Assembly: GCF_001975985.1 (NCBI RefSeq)
Contig: NZ_MTQF01000001.1
Location: 124,001 to 188,000, forward strand
Reading direction: 5' to 3'
Length of the DNA stretch: 64,000 nucleotides
Source: [Flexibacter] sp. ATCC 35103
GTDB taxonomy: Bacteria > Bacteroidota > Bacteroidia > Flavobacteriales > Flavobacteriaceae
The notes beneath the pieces were generated by a model, which saw nothing but the letters and a program-made list of their open reading frames with translations, ran no database searches and was not told the DNA's origin. Position 1 is the first letter of the stretch. Every line of letters begins with the position of its first letter. Positions 49,645 through 58,994 of the stretch are shown in pieces. The translations under genes and the position numbers were made by a program.

Positions 49645-52600
49645 ATGAAACTAACTGACAATCAAGAACCTAAAAAGTCTAAACAGGATTTTCCTGTGGT
49701 TGGTATCGGCGCGTCTGCCGGTGGATTGGATGCTTTTAAAAAATTATTAAATGCCATACCAGTCGACTCCGGAATGGCGTATGTTCTGGTACAGCATTTA
49801 TCGCCGGATCATCCCAGCAATTTGGTTGAAATTTTATCACCACATACTAAAATACCGGTACATGAAATTATCAATGATATTAATCTGGCTCCAAACCATG
49901 TTTATATCATACCGGAGAATACGAATTTAATTGCAGAAGACGGTATTCTGAAAATACATCCCAGAACCCGAAACGAACGAAAAAATGCTTCAATCGATAT
50001 TTTCTTTGAATCATTAGCACAAGTTCATAAGAGTTTTGCGATTGGTATAATTCTTTCAGGAACTGCTTTTGACGGTACTTTTGGATTAAAAAAAATCAAA
50101 GAACTTGGCGGTGTCACAATTGCTCAGGATCCGGATACAGCTGCTTTTAAAGGAATGCCCCAAAGTGCTATTGAAGCTGATACAGTCGATCATATACTGG
50201 CGCCTGAGCTAATACCGCAGCAATTGATTCAGATTCAAAAAAGCTATAAAACTAATCATGCCTACAGTGAACAAGATCATTCGCTGAAGAATGAAGAGGA
50301 AATTCTAAACCTAATTACAAATCTCATTTTATTAAGGACCGGAAATGATTTCAGTAATTATAAACGTCCCACAATACGACGCCGCATTGCCAGAAGAATG
50401 GTTATCGCCCGCAAAGATACTTTAGAAGATTATTACTATTATCTTAGAAATGACAAAACAGAACAAGATTTACTTTTTAATGATTTTTTGATTCCGGTTA
50501 CGTATTTTTTCCGGGATACGAGTGCTTTTGAGTCTTTGACCAATTTAGTTTTTCCGCAGCTGATTCAGAATATATCAAATAATAATTTACGTATTTGGGT
50601 TGCAGGATGTGCCACCGGTGAAGAAGCGTATTCTATTGCCATAAGCATTCATGAATTTCTTATCGAAAAAAATAATAAGGATATAAAGGTTCAGATTTTT
50701 GCTTCGGACGTTTCTGAAAAATTCATTTCAAAAGCCCGAACTGCTATTTATTCTGTACAGGATGTGCAACAGGTTTCGCCCGCAAGACTGCAAAATTATT
50801 TTACAAAACATGACGGATATTATCATGTTAATAAAGTAATACGGGAAATGTGCATTTTTGCGGTACATAACTTTATAAAAGATCCGCCTTTTGCCCGTAT
50901 TAATTTAATATCCTGCAGAAATGTACTAATATATCTTAATCCGTTTTTGCAAAGTAAAGTATTGAACTCTTTTCATTATTCGCTAAAAGAAAAAGGGATT
51001 TTATTTCTTGGAAAATCAGAAACCGCAAACAGTGCGCATAGTTTATTTGAACCTATTGGCATAAACGAAAAAATATATGTTCGTAAATCTGCCTTTACAC
51101 ATTATGTGCCTGAAGCTTTTAAACCATTAAACTTAATTATAAACAGTGAAATCGAACCCTTTGAAAAAAAGAATTCGCCTGAAACTGATTTTAGAAAAAT
51201 GGCGTATGATATTTTATTTTTACAATATACGCCGGCAAGTGTTATTATAAATGAACAGCTTGAAATTGTGCATTTTCATGGAGATACGAGTTTCTATTTA
51301 TTGCCTTCGCCCGGAAAACCCAATTTTAATATTCTGAAAATGGCGCGTGAAGGGATAAGTTTTGAACTTCGTAATGCTATTTTGAAGATAAAAAAATATA
51401 AAAAAAATGTTTTCAAAGAGAATCTAATTGTTAAAAACCAGCCTTATACAGCTTCGTTTGAAATCGTTTCAATTCCTGATGACGAAGAGCATTTAATGAT
51501 TCTTTTTTACAAAAAACCGCTTGCTAATTTAGACGGAGACAAAAACATCAGGAAAAGTTCTAATCAAAACCGAATTGTTGAACTTGAAAATGAATTGACC
51601 CAGCTTCGCGCAGATATCAAGCGTGTAACCGAAGAACAGCAAACGGCATTTGAAGAACTTCAATCTACAAATGAAGAATTGTTAAGCAGCAGTGAAGAGT
51701 TGCAGGCGATGAATGAGGAACTGGAAACCTCAACTGAAGAATTGCAATCTAATAATGAGGAATTAATGTGTGTCAATGACGAATTAGTAGATCGTCAGGA
51801 ACAATTGATTTCGATGAGAAATTATTCAGAATCTATCTTTAAAACGATTCGGGAACCTTTATTGATTATCGACCGGGATTTTTTTGTAAAAAGTGCCAAT
51901 CCTTCTTTTTACAAATACTTTCAAACCACAGAAAAAGAAACCGAAGGACATTCTTTTTTTGAAATTGGGGATTGCCAGTGGGATATTCCGGAATTTAAAG
52001 ATCTAATCGTCAAAATGCTGGGAGACAGAGCATCTATTGAAGATTTTCAGGTTCATACGATGTGCAAAGGAATTGGCAAAAAAATCATGATGGTAAATGC
52101 CAGACGAATCCTAAATGCAAAACCTGCCGGAATGATTCTTTTGGCACTGGAAGATATCACTGATGTTGTTACGGCAAATGAACAGCTCACGATTAAAAAT
52201 CTGGAATTACAGAAATATAACGAACAGCTCGAAACATTTAGCTCTGCTGCAAGTCATGATTTACAGGAACCGCTTCGTAAAATTCATATATTTTGCCAGC
52301 GAATTATCGACAACGAAAAAAACCTGTCAGAAACAAGCAGGCACAATCTTGACCGAATGTTATTTGCGGTAACTAATATGAGTCAGTTAATTGCTGATCT
52401 TATCGATTACACCCGAATAAACTTTGTAGAAAAAGAGTATAAAAAAACAGATCTGAATGTGCTCTTAAAGAAAACAATGTCTGATATTAAAGATGTTATT
52501 TTAGAAAAAAATGCTGTAATTGAGATTGCTGCATTTCCGCAACTAAAGGTAATACCCTATCAAATACAGCAGCTTTTTAGCAATTTGATTCTCAATGCTG

Positions 52601-52929
52601 TTAAATATACAAAAGAAGGTGTTGTACCTCAGATTAAAATTGAAACGCAAAAACCTTCAATTGATGAGATACTGGAAATTGGAGGGAACAAGGATATTAA
52701 TTATATTAAAATTTCTATAACCGATAATGGTATTGGGTTTGATCAGGAATTTGATGCTAAAATTTTTGAACCTTTTTATCGCTTGCACAGCAACAACCAA
52801 TATCACGGCAGTGGACTTGGATTGACTTTAGTAAAAAAAATTGTAGACAATCATCACGGATTTATTACAGTGAGAAGCAAGGTAAATGAAGGAACCGTAT
52901 TTTATATTTATTTGCCTGTGCAGCTATAA
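49645..52929 (+). CDS. CheB-CheR-PAS-histidine kinase hybrid sensor
   Basis: The protein has 1094 residues. CheB methylesterase (about 17-200, GIGASAGGLDAFKKLL, GTAFDGTFGLKKIKELGG) comes first. CheR methyltransferase follows (about 225-480, TYFFRDTSAFE, IWVAGCATGEEAYSIAI, LISCRNVLIYL). A long coiled coil (about 645-735, repeats of STNEELLSSSEELQ type) links to a PAS domain (about 735-850), then HisKA with His871 (SSAASHDLQEPLRKI) and HATPase_c (DNGIGFD, GSGLGLTLVKKIVD). It has no membrane segments, so it is a cytoplasmic sensor. There are no MCP receptors or cheA nearby, so the CheB/CheR modules serve signalling rather than chemotaxis. Likely partners are the lone receiver at 48819 and the small-protein island. 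Confidence 0.95.
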   Translation: MKLTDNQEPKKSKQDFPVVGIGASAGGLDAFKKLLNAIPVDSGMAYVLVQHLSPDHPSNLVEILSPHTKIPVHEIINDINLAPNHVYIIPENTNLIAEDGILKIHPRTRNERKNASIDIFFESLAQVHKSFAIGIILSGTAFDGTFGLKKIKELGGVTIAQDPDTAAFKGMPQSAIEADTVDHILAPELIPQQLIQIQKSYKTNHAYSEQDHSLKNEEEILNLITNLILLRTGNDFSNYKRPTIRRRIARRMVIARKDTLEDYYYYLRNDKTEQDLLFNDFLIPVTYFFRDTSAFESLTNLVFPQLIQNISNNNLRIWVAGCATGEEAYSIAISIHEFLIEKNNKDIKVQIFASDVSEKFISKARTAIYSVQDVQQVSPARLQNYFTKHDGYYHVNKVIREMCIFAVHNFIKDPPFARINLISCRNVLIYLNPFLQSKVLNSFHYSLKEKGILFLGKSETANSAHSLFEPIGINEKIYVRKSAFTHYVPEAFKPLNLIINSEIEPFEKKNSPETDFRKMAYDILFLQYTPASVIINEQLEIVHFHGDTSFYLLPSPGKPNFNILKMAREGISFELRNAILKIKKYKKNVFKENLIVKNQPYTASFEIVSIPDDEEHLMILFYKKPLANLDGDKNIRKSSNQNRIVELENELTQLRADIKRVTEEQQTAFEELQSTNEELLSSSEELQAMNEELETSTEELQSNNEELMCVNDELVDRQEQLISMRNYSESIFKTIREPLLIIDRDFFVKSANPSFYKYFQTTEKETEGHSFFEIGDCQWDIPEFKDLIVKMLGDRASIEDFQVHTMCKGIGKKIMMVNARRILNAKPAGMILLALEDITDVVTANEQLTIKNLELQKYNEQLETFSSAASHDLQEPLRKIHIFCQRIIDNEKNLSETSRHNLDRMLFAVTNMSQLIADLIDYTRINFVEKEYKKTDLNVLLKKTMSDIKDVILEKNAVIEIAAFPQLKVIPYQIQQLFSNLILNAVKYTKEGVVPQIKIETQKPSIDEILEIGGNKDINYIKISITDNGIGFDQEFDAKIFEPFYRLHSNNQYHGSGLGLTLVKKIVDNHHGFITVRSKVNEGTVFYIYLPVQL

Positions 52930-52953
52930 AATAATCAACGTAAATGAAATCAA

Positions 52954-53382
52954 ATGGAGAAAATAGAGACAAGCAATTTTAATAAACTTATTGGAATTTG
53001 GGTAACCAAAGGAACTGTTTCACCTGAAAATGAGGAACTAATAGGTATTGATACGTATGAATATATTTTGAACGGAAACTATATCCTGCACAAAGCTGAT
53101 GTAAAAATGGGTAATGAAAGAAGCCAGACTTTCGAAATTATTTATTTGGGAAATTCTACAGAAAGGGCAAAAATGCAATACTATAATTCTAAAGGCGAAA
53201 ATGGTTCTATGACGGGTTACCTGTCTAAAAATATTTTTAAAATTAGAAACAGCACTATGAGATTTGAAGGGAAATTTAATGAGGAGAGTACAGAATTAAT
53301 TGGAAAATGGTTTATCAAAGAAAATGATAAATGGATCAACTTCATTGATCTTAAACTTAAAAAGCAAAAGGAATCTGTGTAG
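52954..53382 (+). CDS. Lipocalin-like/DUF1579-like small protein
   Basis: The protein has 142 residues with no signal peptide. FNKLIGIWVTKGTVSPENEELIGIDTYEYILNGNYILHKADVKMGNERSQTFEIIYL and MRFEGKFNEESTELIGKWFI show the pattern of small beta-barrels that measure ligand (start GxW, then YE..L.G..l). It lies 24 bases after the kinase gene and is probably co-transcribed. Ligand and role unknown. Confidence 0.75.
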   Translation: MEKIETSNFNKLIGIWVTKGTVSPENEELIGIDTYEYILNGNYILHKADVKMGNERSQTFEIIYLGNSTERAKMQYYNSKGENGSMTGYLSKNIFKIRNSTMRFEGKFNEESTELIGKWFIKENDKWINFIDLKLKKQKESV

Positions 53383-53472
53383 AAAAAATGCCTCAATTTA
53401 TAAGGCAAAAAAATACACCTGACATACGTTTATATGCCAGATGTACTTACAAATCAACCTTCAATTAAATTC

Positions 53473-54312
53473 TTATTTTACGGTGTATACGATATGGTTT
53501 GCTTCACAAAGCCTGAAATACCCTAATGCAAAATTGTTCGTATCAGTAGTATTGATAATATTTCCTCTGATATTGCCCGGTACTGCGCCAAAAGGGTTCG
53601 AATTTGCTGCTTCTAAAATTAAATTCATATAATTATAAAAGTTTTTAGAAATACCACGATGTGTGATATCAAGAATTTTTCCTGGCTTTAGATCTGTATC
53701 CGTAAATTTTTCATTTATTTCATTTCCGTTAATAAATTCATCACTTGTCACGGTGTATTCCGGATAAGGCATAAAATCAGCTTTATAATCTGTCAAATAA
53801 TAATTAGCCTGATCCGCGGGATCTTTATAATAAAATGTAACCACAAGAAGATCCGGTCCTGTTATATCAGCCATAAATTCCTGATCTATTTTTTCAATTG
53901 GCGTTACAGAAGTTAATTTTTCAGTGGCTGTTAAACTTTGTCCGTCTACATCTACAAATAATTTATATTCCATATTAAGTACAGGAACAAAATTAGTACA
54001 GACATATAAACCGGGCGCAGATTCATTAAATTTAAAAATATTCCCGTTACTATTTTCAACTCTTACCTGTGCTCCTGAAACTTTTGGTACTTCAGCACTG
54101 TAATAAGGGGCCATTCTGGTTATTTTTATCGTTTGTTCGCTGCCGTCAGTTCCTTTTTCCCAAATTATTTCAGCATCAATCACTATTTTAGGATCTCCAG
54201 CTTCTAAATCAAGCTCAACAAGCTTATCACAAGACAAAAAAAGCAAAACGAAAAGAAGACTGAATAAAGTAAATGCTTTACTTTTAAAATTGTATTTTTT
54301 TAATCTCAACAT
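53473..54312 (-). CDS. DUF4249-family lipoprotein, partner of the TonB receptor
   Basis: The protein has 279 residues. FTLFSLLFVLLFLSC is a lipoprotein signal. CDKLVELDLEAGDPKIVIDAEI and APYYSAEVPKVSGAQVRVENSNGNIFKFNES are the family's opening beta-sandwich. The last residues (GYFRLCEANHIVYTVK) complete the normal length. DUF4249 proteins regularly follow FecR-controlled TonB receptors in Bacteroidota and probably act as surface lids, as SusD does. It is 4 bases after the receptor gene, in the same operon. Confidence 0.92.
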   Translation of the reverse strand: MLRLKKYNFKSKAFTLFSLLFVLLFLSCDKLVELDLEAGDPKIVIDAEIIWEKGTDGSEQTIKITRMAPYYSAEVPKVSGAQVRVENSNGNIFKFNESAPGLYVCTNFVPVLNMEYKLFVDVDGQSLTATEKLTSVTPIEKIDQEFMADITGPDLLVVTFYYKDPADQANYYLTDYKADFMPYPEYTVTSDEFINGNEINEKFTDTDLKPGKILDITHRGISKNFYNYMNLILEAANSNPFGAVPGNIRGNIINTTDTNNFALGYFRLCEANHIVYTVK

Positions 54313-54316
54313 GGTA

Positions 54317-56935
54317 TTAAAATTTAAAATTATAAGAAACTCCGGGAACTAATCCGTAAATAGAGAGTTGTCTGGACTCATTCGCTCCTGTATTATCATT
54401 TTGTGAAAACATCATCGATGCAGCATTTTGCCTGTTATAAAGGTTATAAATGCTAAATACCCAATAGCTTTGCCATCCTTTCTTTTTATCCGGTTTAGGT
54501 GTGTAGGTTGCACCAACATCTAAATGGTGATATGCAGGAAGTCTGTTAGAATTTCTTAAGGTATAGTTGGGTATATTTCTTCCGCCAAATTCATAATAAC
54601 CATTTGGGTACGTTACTGGCTGGCCTGACTGCAAGGAGAAATTAGTATTAAAAGACCATTTAGGACTAAGTTCATAATTTGCGGTAATATTCAGGTTATG
54701 CAATTTATCATATCCTGATAAATACCATTCACCGTTTGCAATACCCGGTTCTTCGGCTGTTCTTCCCGGCGTTTTTTGTTCTGCTTTAGACAAGGTATAA
54801 GAAACCCAACCGGTAAAACGACCGGTATTTTTTCTAAATAATAATTCCATACCATATGATCTGGCTTTTCCGGTCAGGATATCCTGTTCAATATTATTGT
54901 TCCCCAACAAATTTGCACCATCAATATAATCGATACGGTTTTTAATGTTTTTATAAAATAATTCTCCTTCAAAGGAGTATTCACGTTCTTTAAAATTTTT
55001 GAAATATCCTACTGCATATTGATCCAGCATTTGAGGTTTTGTAAAAGGTCCGCTTGGTGTCCAGATAGTCATAGGTAACGGAGCACGCGTGTTAGACAGC
55101 ATATGAATATATTGCGCCATCCTGTTGTAGCTTGCCTTTACAGAAGTTTCATCATTAAAAGCATATGATAATGCCAATCGTGGTTCAAAATTATTAAAAC
55201 TGCTGATCGTTTTTCCTTTTCCATAATATTTGCTTCCGGTTGGTGTTGCTTCTTCATAAATATGATATAAGGGATTATATACTACTGCTTCTCCATTTTC
55301 ATACGTACTGATCGTTTCGTTACCCAAACGATAAAATGTACTGTAACGAAGTCCGTAACGAAGATTCAGTTTTTCTGTAACCTGATTTTCAACATCCAGG
55401 TAGGCAGATGTTTCTAAAGCATATTTTTTATCTAATTGATTATAATTAAATTGAGAATCAACGCCATAAGGCTGTACAGTTCCCGGATTAAAATCATAAT
55501 ATAAACCATCAATACCATAGTTAAGTTTAAAATTGTCTGATATGGTGTGGTTCCAATTGTATTTTAAGCCATAATTACTGATTTTACTATCCCATTCAAA
55601 TTTTTGAAATGGTATTTGCAGATTAAATTTATAATCACTGTAAAAAACAGAAAGATTCGTATTTAACTTGTCTGAAAATTTATGTTTCCAACTCACCGTT
55701 CCCATCGTATTACCGTATGTACTGGCAAAGAAATTATTGATATCAAATAAATCATTACCCATATATCCGGAAAAAGCGATTGTATTATTTGCTCCCAGAC
55801 GGTAATTGAACTTCGCATTAATATCATAAAACATTACAGAACTCTTAATATCAGTAAGTTTTAAAAACAAATGCGCATAAGAAGCACGTCCGGCAATAAT
55901 AAACGAACCTACATCTTTTTTTAAAGGGCCTTGCACTAAAAGTCGGCTTGAGATAAGACCAATACCACCATTTACTTTGTAATCCGTGAGATCTCCGGTT
56001 TGCTGGCTAACATCAAGAACGGAGGAAACGCGACCTCCAAATTTAGACGGAATCCCACCTTTGTATAAATCTAATCCGCTGACAACATCTGCATTAAAAA
56101 TAGAGAAAAATCCAAACATATGAGAATCCCCGTATACCGGAGCACCATCTAAAAGAATTAAATTTTGATCAGCGGCACCACCACGAACATTAAAACCGGA
56201 TGAAGCTTCACCTGCATTCGTAACACCAGGCAAAGTCAGTAATGATTTTAAAGGATCCGGTTCACCCATCGCTGTCGGCAGTCTTTTAATCTCAGCCATC
56301 GAAAGTTTATTAACACTCATTTGAGTATTCTTTACATCAACTGCCTTACTTGTGGTTATAATTACCTGCTCTAGTTCCTGACTGTCAGAATCCATGATAA
56401 AATTTACCCTTGCATCATCCGTAATTTCAATTTGCTTTTCTTTATTGTTTAGCCCAATATAACTAATCACAACAGTATAAGTTCCTTTATCCAATTCTAA
56501 AGAAAACATCCCGTTTTTGTCTGTTATAGTACCGGCGTCAGTTTCTTTGATGTAAACATTTGCACCAATAACAGCTTCTCTGTTGTCGTCCAGAACTTGT
56601 CCGGTTAACCTACTTTTTTTTTTAGTTGTAGTGGTTTTAGATGTTTTTTTCTTTACAAAAATATTATTGCCTACTATCGAAAACTGAATATTTGCAATTG
56701 TATTCAGGTCATTTATAAGATCTTCTATTTTGATATTTTTATAGCTATGTTTTTTTGTAAAGTATTTTTGATCTGTATTTATTTGATCTGTAAAAGCAAA
56801 TTTAAAGTCGGTTTGATTTTCAATTTGCTTAAAAAACTCTTTTAATGTTAGCGTTTGATCTACCGTTACGGTAATGTTCTGGGAGAACACAGACAAACTG
56901 AATAAAAAAAAGCATGCTGAAATTATATGCTTCAT
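54317..56935 (-). CDS. TonB-dependent receptor with N-terminal STN signalling domain
   Basis: The protein has 872 residues. The signal peptide (HIISACFFLFSLSVFSQ) precedes an STN domain (about 22-95, LKEFFKQIENQTDFKFAFTDQ), the signalling module that talks to FecR. A carboxypeptidase-regulatory-like domain follows (about 108-190, LTGQVLDDNREAVIGANVYIKETDAGTITDKNG), then a plug (PLKSLLTLPGVTNAGEASSGFNVRGGAADQNLILLDGAPVYG) and a barrel ending in Phe (VSYNFKF). It imports a substrate and signals its presence to the upstream FecR/ECF pair. The substrate is not evident. Confidence 0.95.
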   Translation of the reverse strand: MKHIISACFFLFSLSVFSQNITVTVDQTLTLKEFFKQIENQTDFKFAFTDQINTDQKYFTKKHSYKNIKIEDLINDLNTIANIQFSIVGNNIFVKKKTSKTTTTKKKSRLTGQVLDDNREAVIGANVYIKETDAGTITDKNGMFSLELDKGTYTVVISYIGLNNKEKQIEITDDARVNFIMDSDSQELEQVIITTSKAVDVKNTQMSVNKLSMAEIKRLPTAMGEPDPLKSLLTLPGVTNAGEASSGFNVRGGAADQNLILLDGAPVYGDSHMFGFFSIFNADVVSGLDLYKGGIPSKFGGRVSSVLDVSQQTGDLTDYKVNGGIGLISSRLLVQGPLKKDVGSFIIAGRASYAHLFLKLTDIKSSVMFYDINAKFNYRLGANNTIAFSGYMGNDLFDINNFFASTYGNTMGTVSWKHKFSDKLNTNLSVFYSDYKFNLQIPFQKFEWDSKISNYGLKYNWNHTISDNFKLNYGIDGLYYDFNPGTVQPYGVDSQFNYNQLDKKYALETSAYLDVENQVTEKLNLRYGLRYSTFYRLGNETISTYENGEAVVYNPLYHIYEEATPTGSKYYGKGKTISSFNNFEPRLALSYAFNDETSVKASYNRMAQYIHMLSNTRAPLPMTIWTPSGPFTKPQMLDQYAVGYFKNFKEREYSFEGELFYKNIKNRIDYIDGANLLGNNNIEQDILTGKARSYGMELLFRKNTGRFTGWVSYTLSKAEQKTPGRTAEEPGIANGEWYLSGYDKLHNLNITANYELSPKWSFNTNFSLQSGQPVTYPNGYYEFGGRNIPNYTLRNSNRLPAYHHLDVGATYTPKPDKKKGWQSYWVFSIYNLYNRQNAASMMFSQNDNTGANESRQLSIYGLVPGVSYNFKF

Positions 56936-56967
56936 GAAATTTTGTATTTTTGATTATTATTGAATGT

Positions 56968-57027
56968 GATAGTGTATACTATCCTGAATATGGGAAGGAT
57001 GTTTAGTTTCGCGGCTAGGACATCCTT
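56968..57027. other. Intercistronic hairpins between fecR-like and receptor genes
   Basis: Two dyads occupy the 99-base gap. The first is GATAGT-gtat-ACTATC (56968-56983). The second is AAGGATG (56995-57001) with CATCCTT (57021-57027). Neither has a T-run on the minus strand, so they may set the relative expression of the two genes rather than end transcription. Confidence 0.45.
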
Positions 57028-57034
57028 TTCTTTT

Positions 57035-57904
57035 CTATTGAAAAGTAATCTGTTTTAAATTTTCATTTACTTCATAGTTTAGGTTATACATTTCTGATAT
57101 TAACTGGATTATCGTTTTTAAATCTTCTTTTTTATTTATTCTCATCGTAATTCTCTGGTGATAATATTCCTGAGGAATGGTCACATGATAGCCATAATTA
57201 GCCTCAATATAAGTGCTTACAACACTTAATTTTTCATTCTCAAAATCTATAAACCTATTAAAATCAGTTACTAAAGCAATTTTATTGTTATAGGTAAATT
57301 TTTCGCCCGGTTTTAATATCCATTTTTTGTTTTGATCTTTTACGCTCATCTGAACACTTCCTTCAAAAAGTTCCACTATTACACCTTTTTCATCTTGTCC
57401 TACTACAGAAAAAGAAGTCCCTAATACGGTAGTCGTAGTTTCGTTGCAAAAAACCTGAAATGGATGTTTTTTATCTTTTTTGACTTTAAAATAAGCTTCC
57501 CCTTCCATTTCAATTTTTCTGTGGATTTGAAAATTATTTGCATAAGCAATTTTAGAATGTGGGCTCAACTCTACCTTCGAACTGTCTGGCAAGAAAACTG
57601 TTTTTATTTTTGAAGTCTTATTTTCAATTACATTCGAAGCAAACTGAATTGCTTCATCTCCAGGAGTTCTGTTAAAGTAAAGTCCGGTTCCAACAAAAAC
57701 AAAAATTAAAACTGTGGCTGCAGCTGCATAATGCCAAACCTTAAATTTCTTCTTTTTTGAAGGGAATGCTTTTGATTGAAATTCTTGCCATGAAAACTCC
57801 TTCTCATTATCTGAATGAGAAATGGGAGTTTCACCCCAGATTTTTTTTAACTCTTCTTCTATTTTCTTTTCGTCCATATCTTTTGAGGCTAAATTTTTTG
57901 ACAA
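57035..57904 (-). CDS. FecR-family anti-sigma regulator
   Basis: The protein has 289 residues. A cytoplasmic N-terminus (KKIWGETPISHSDNEKEFSWQEF) is followed by one membrane helix (YAAAATVLIFVFVGTGLYF, about residues 64-82). The periplasmic FecR domain (KTVFLPDSSKVELSPHSKIAYANNF...EGEAYFKV...FQVFCNETTTTVLGTSFSVVG) and a C-terminal STN-like DUF4974 domain (LKTIIQLISEMYNLNYEVNENLKQITFQ) complete it. It holds the ECF sigma factor until the receptor's STN domain signals. The first codons overlap the end of the 69-residue gene by 16 bases. An alternative start at 57877 (MDEKK) would remove the overlap. Confidence 0.94.
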   Translation of the reverse strand: MSKNLASKDMDEKKIEEELKKIWGETPISHSDNEKEFSWQEFQSKAFPSKKKKFKVWHYAAAATVLIFVFVGTGLYFNRTPGDEAIQFASNVIENKTSKIKTVFLPDSSKVELSPHSKIAYANNFQIHRKIEMEGEAYFKVKKDKKHPFQVFCNETTTTVLGTSFSVVGQDEKGVIVELFEGSVQMSVKDQNKKWILKPGEKFTYNNKIALVTDFNRFIDFENEKLSVVSTYIEANYGYHVTIPQEYYHQRITMRINKKEDLKTIIQLISEMYNLNYEVNENLKQITFQ

Positions 57905-58098
57905 TGAAATCCCTGTTTATTAAAAACACCATAAACCATTTCTTTAATATCCCTGTTGGTTTCGATTTTTAGAACACGATCGTTATTCTCTAAATCAAAA
58001 TTCATGATACAATCAGAAATGATGAACTGCAGAAGCACTACAATAAATTTTGCATCTTCCTTTGTGGTAACATCAGTTTTATAAGACTCAATATGCAT
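57889..58098 (-). CDS. 69-residue protein encoded between ECF sigma and FecR genes
   Basis: An ATG at 58098 gives a 69-residue product (MHIESYKTDVTTKEDAKFIVV...). The frame continues upstream to 58203, but that part overlaps the sigma gene. AKFIVVLLQFIISDCIMNFDLENNDRVLKIETNR has the look of a small alpha/beta domain with a central Cys, and the end KQGFHCQKI carries another. I recall similar small proteins (dCxxxFDLED.D.ILrie) near sigma/FecR pairs in Flavobacteriia; this is memory only. It overlaps fecR by 16 bases and lies 46 bases after the sigma gene, suggesting translational coupling. Confidence 0.7.
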   Translation of the reverse strand: MHIESYKTDVTTKEDAKFIVVLLQFIISDCIMNFDLENNDRVLKIETNRDIKEMVYGVFNKQGFHCQKI

Positions 58099-58144
58099 TT
58101 TATGTTTCCGTTTATTAGTATAACAAACGAGAACACAAAAGTTC

Positions 58145-58666
58145 CTAATGCTCTTCGATTTTTTTTCGAATAAATTTACTGGCAAGATAAATATGATTGG
58201 CAATTGTCTTTTCAGAAAGATCTGTTATTGCTGCAATCTCCTTATAGCTAAGGTTTTCCAGTTTATGTAAAGTAAATATTTTTTGCTGCTGTTCCGGAAG
58301 AAGATTGATGAAATTATGTAGTTTTTCTCTTCTCTCTTCAAAAATTATGGTATCTGTATCCTCAGGTTCCATTTTTTCGAACTCCGGATCAAGCTGAATT
58401 ATTCTGTTTTCTCTGTTAACATGATTCAGAATGATATTCTTGCAGATAGTAAACAATTGTTTATCAAATAAAACCTCTTCGTTCAGTAATTCCCTTTTGT
58501 TGTAAAGTCTTAAAAAAGTTTCCTGAACAAAGTCCTGCGGAGTCAAAACAGTAAAATCAAATCGTTTGGCAATGTTTATCAGTTTATCGTAGTACTTGAG
58601 ATACGCTTCCTTAAAAGCCGACTCATTACCTTTTTTTAAACTTAAAATAAACTTCTTGTTGTCCAT
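58145..58666 (-). CDS. ECF-type RNA polymerase sigma factor
   Basis: The protein has 173 residues. Region 2 (NESAFKEAYLKYYDKLINIAKRF...PQDFVQETFLRLYNKRELL) and region 4 (FINLLPEQQQKIFTLHKLENLSYKEIAAITDLSEKTIANHIYLASKFIRKKIEEH) are complete with no region 3, the ECF layout. It heads the operon with the 69-residue protein, FecR anti-sigma, TonB receptor and DUF4249 lipoprotein. It probably transcribes this operon when the receptor is occupied. Confidence 0.95.
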   Translation of the reverse strand: MDNKKFILSLKKGNESAFKEAYLKYYDKLINIAKRFDFTVLTPQDFVQETFLRLYNKRELLNEEVLFDKQLFTICKNIILNHVNRENRIIQLDPEFEKMEPEDTDTIIFEERREKLHNFINLLPEQQQKIFTLHKLENLSYKEIAAITDLSEKTIANHIYLASKFIRKKIEEH

Positions 58667-58994
58667 AACGTCAATACGATGATTAGTCTTAACTTAAATT
58701 ACCTAATAATATTGTATTTTAAATTGGTCGTTAAAACGTAGACTTAGTTACCTTTTTTTGATAAAACTTTAAGGCGCAAAGAACAGAAATTTTATTTAAA
58801 GATAACCGAACCTCAAAAATATTGTGCGAAAAAATCACATTTTTGCCTTTAACATTTACTTTAAAACAGGTTCATTTTTGATTTTTTTGGTACAAAAACT
58901 TAATTCTTTTTTTGCTATTTTTGATTCCTTAAAAAATCTAAAACCCATCAAAAATAGCCCGTTAAAGCCGGAAGCATTTTTTAAAAACCCGCAA

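Noticed and set aside
53386..53406. Terminator after the lipocalin-like gene (TGCCT / AGGCA)
   Set aside because: The stem is only five base pairs with a nine-base loop and is followed by A rather than T on the plus strand; too weak to list.
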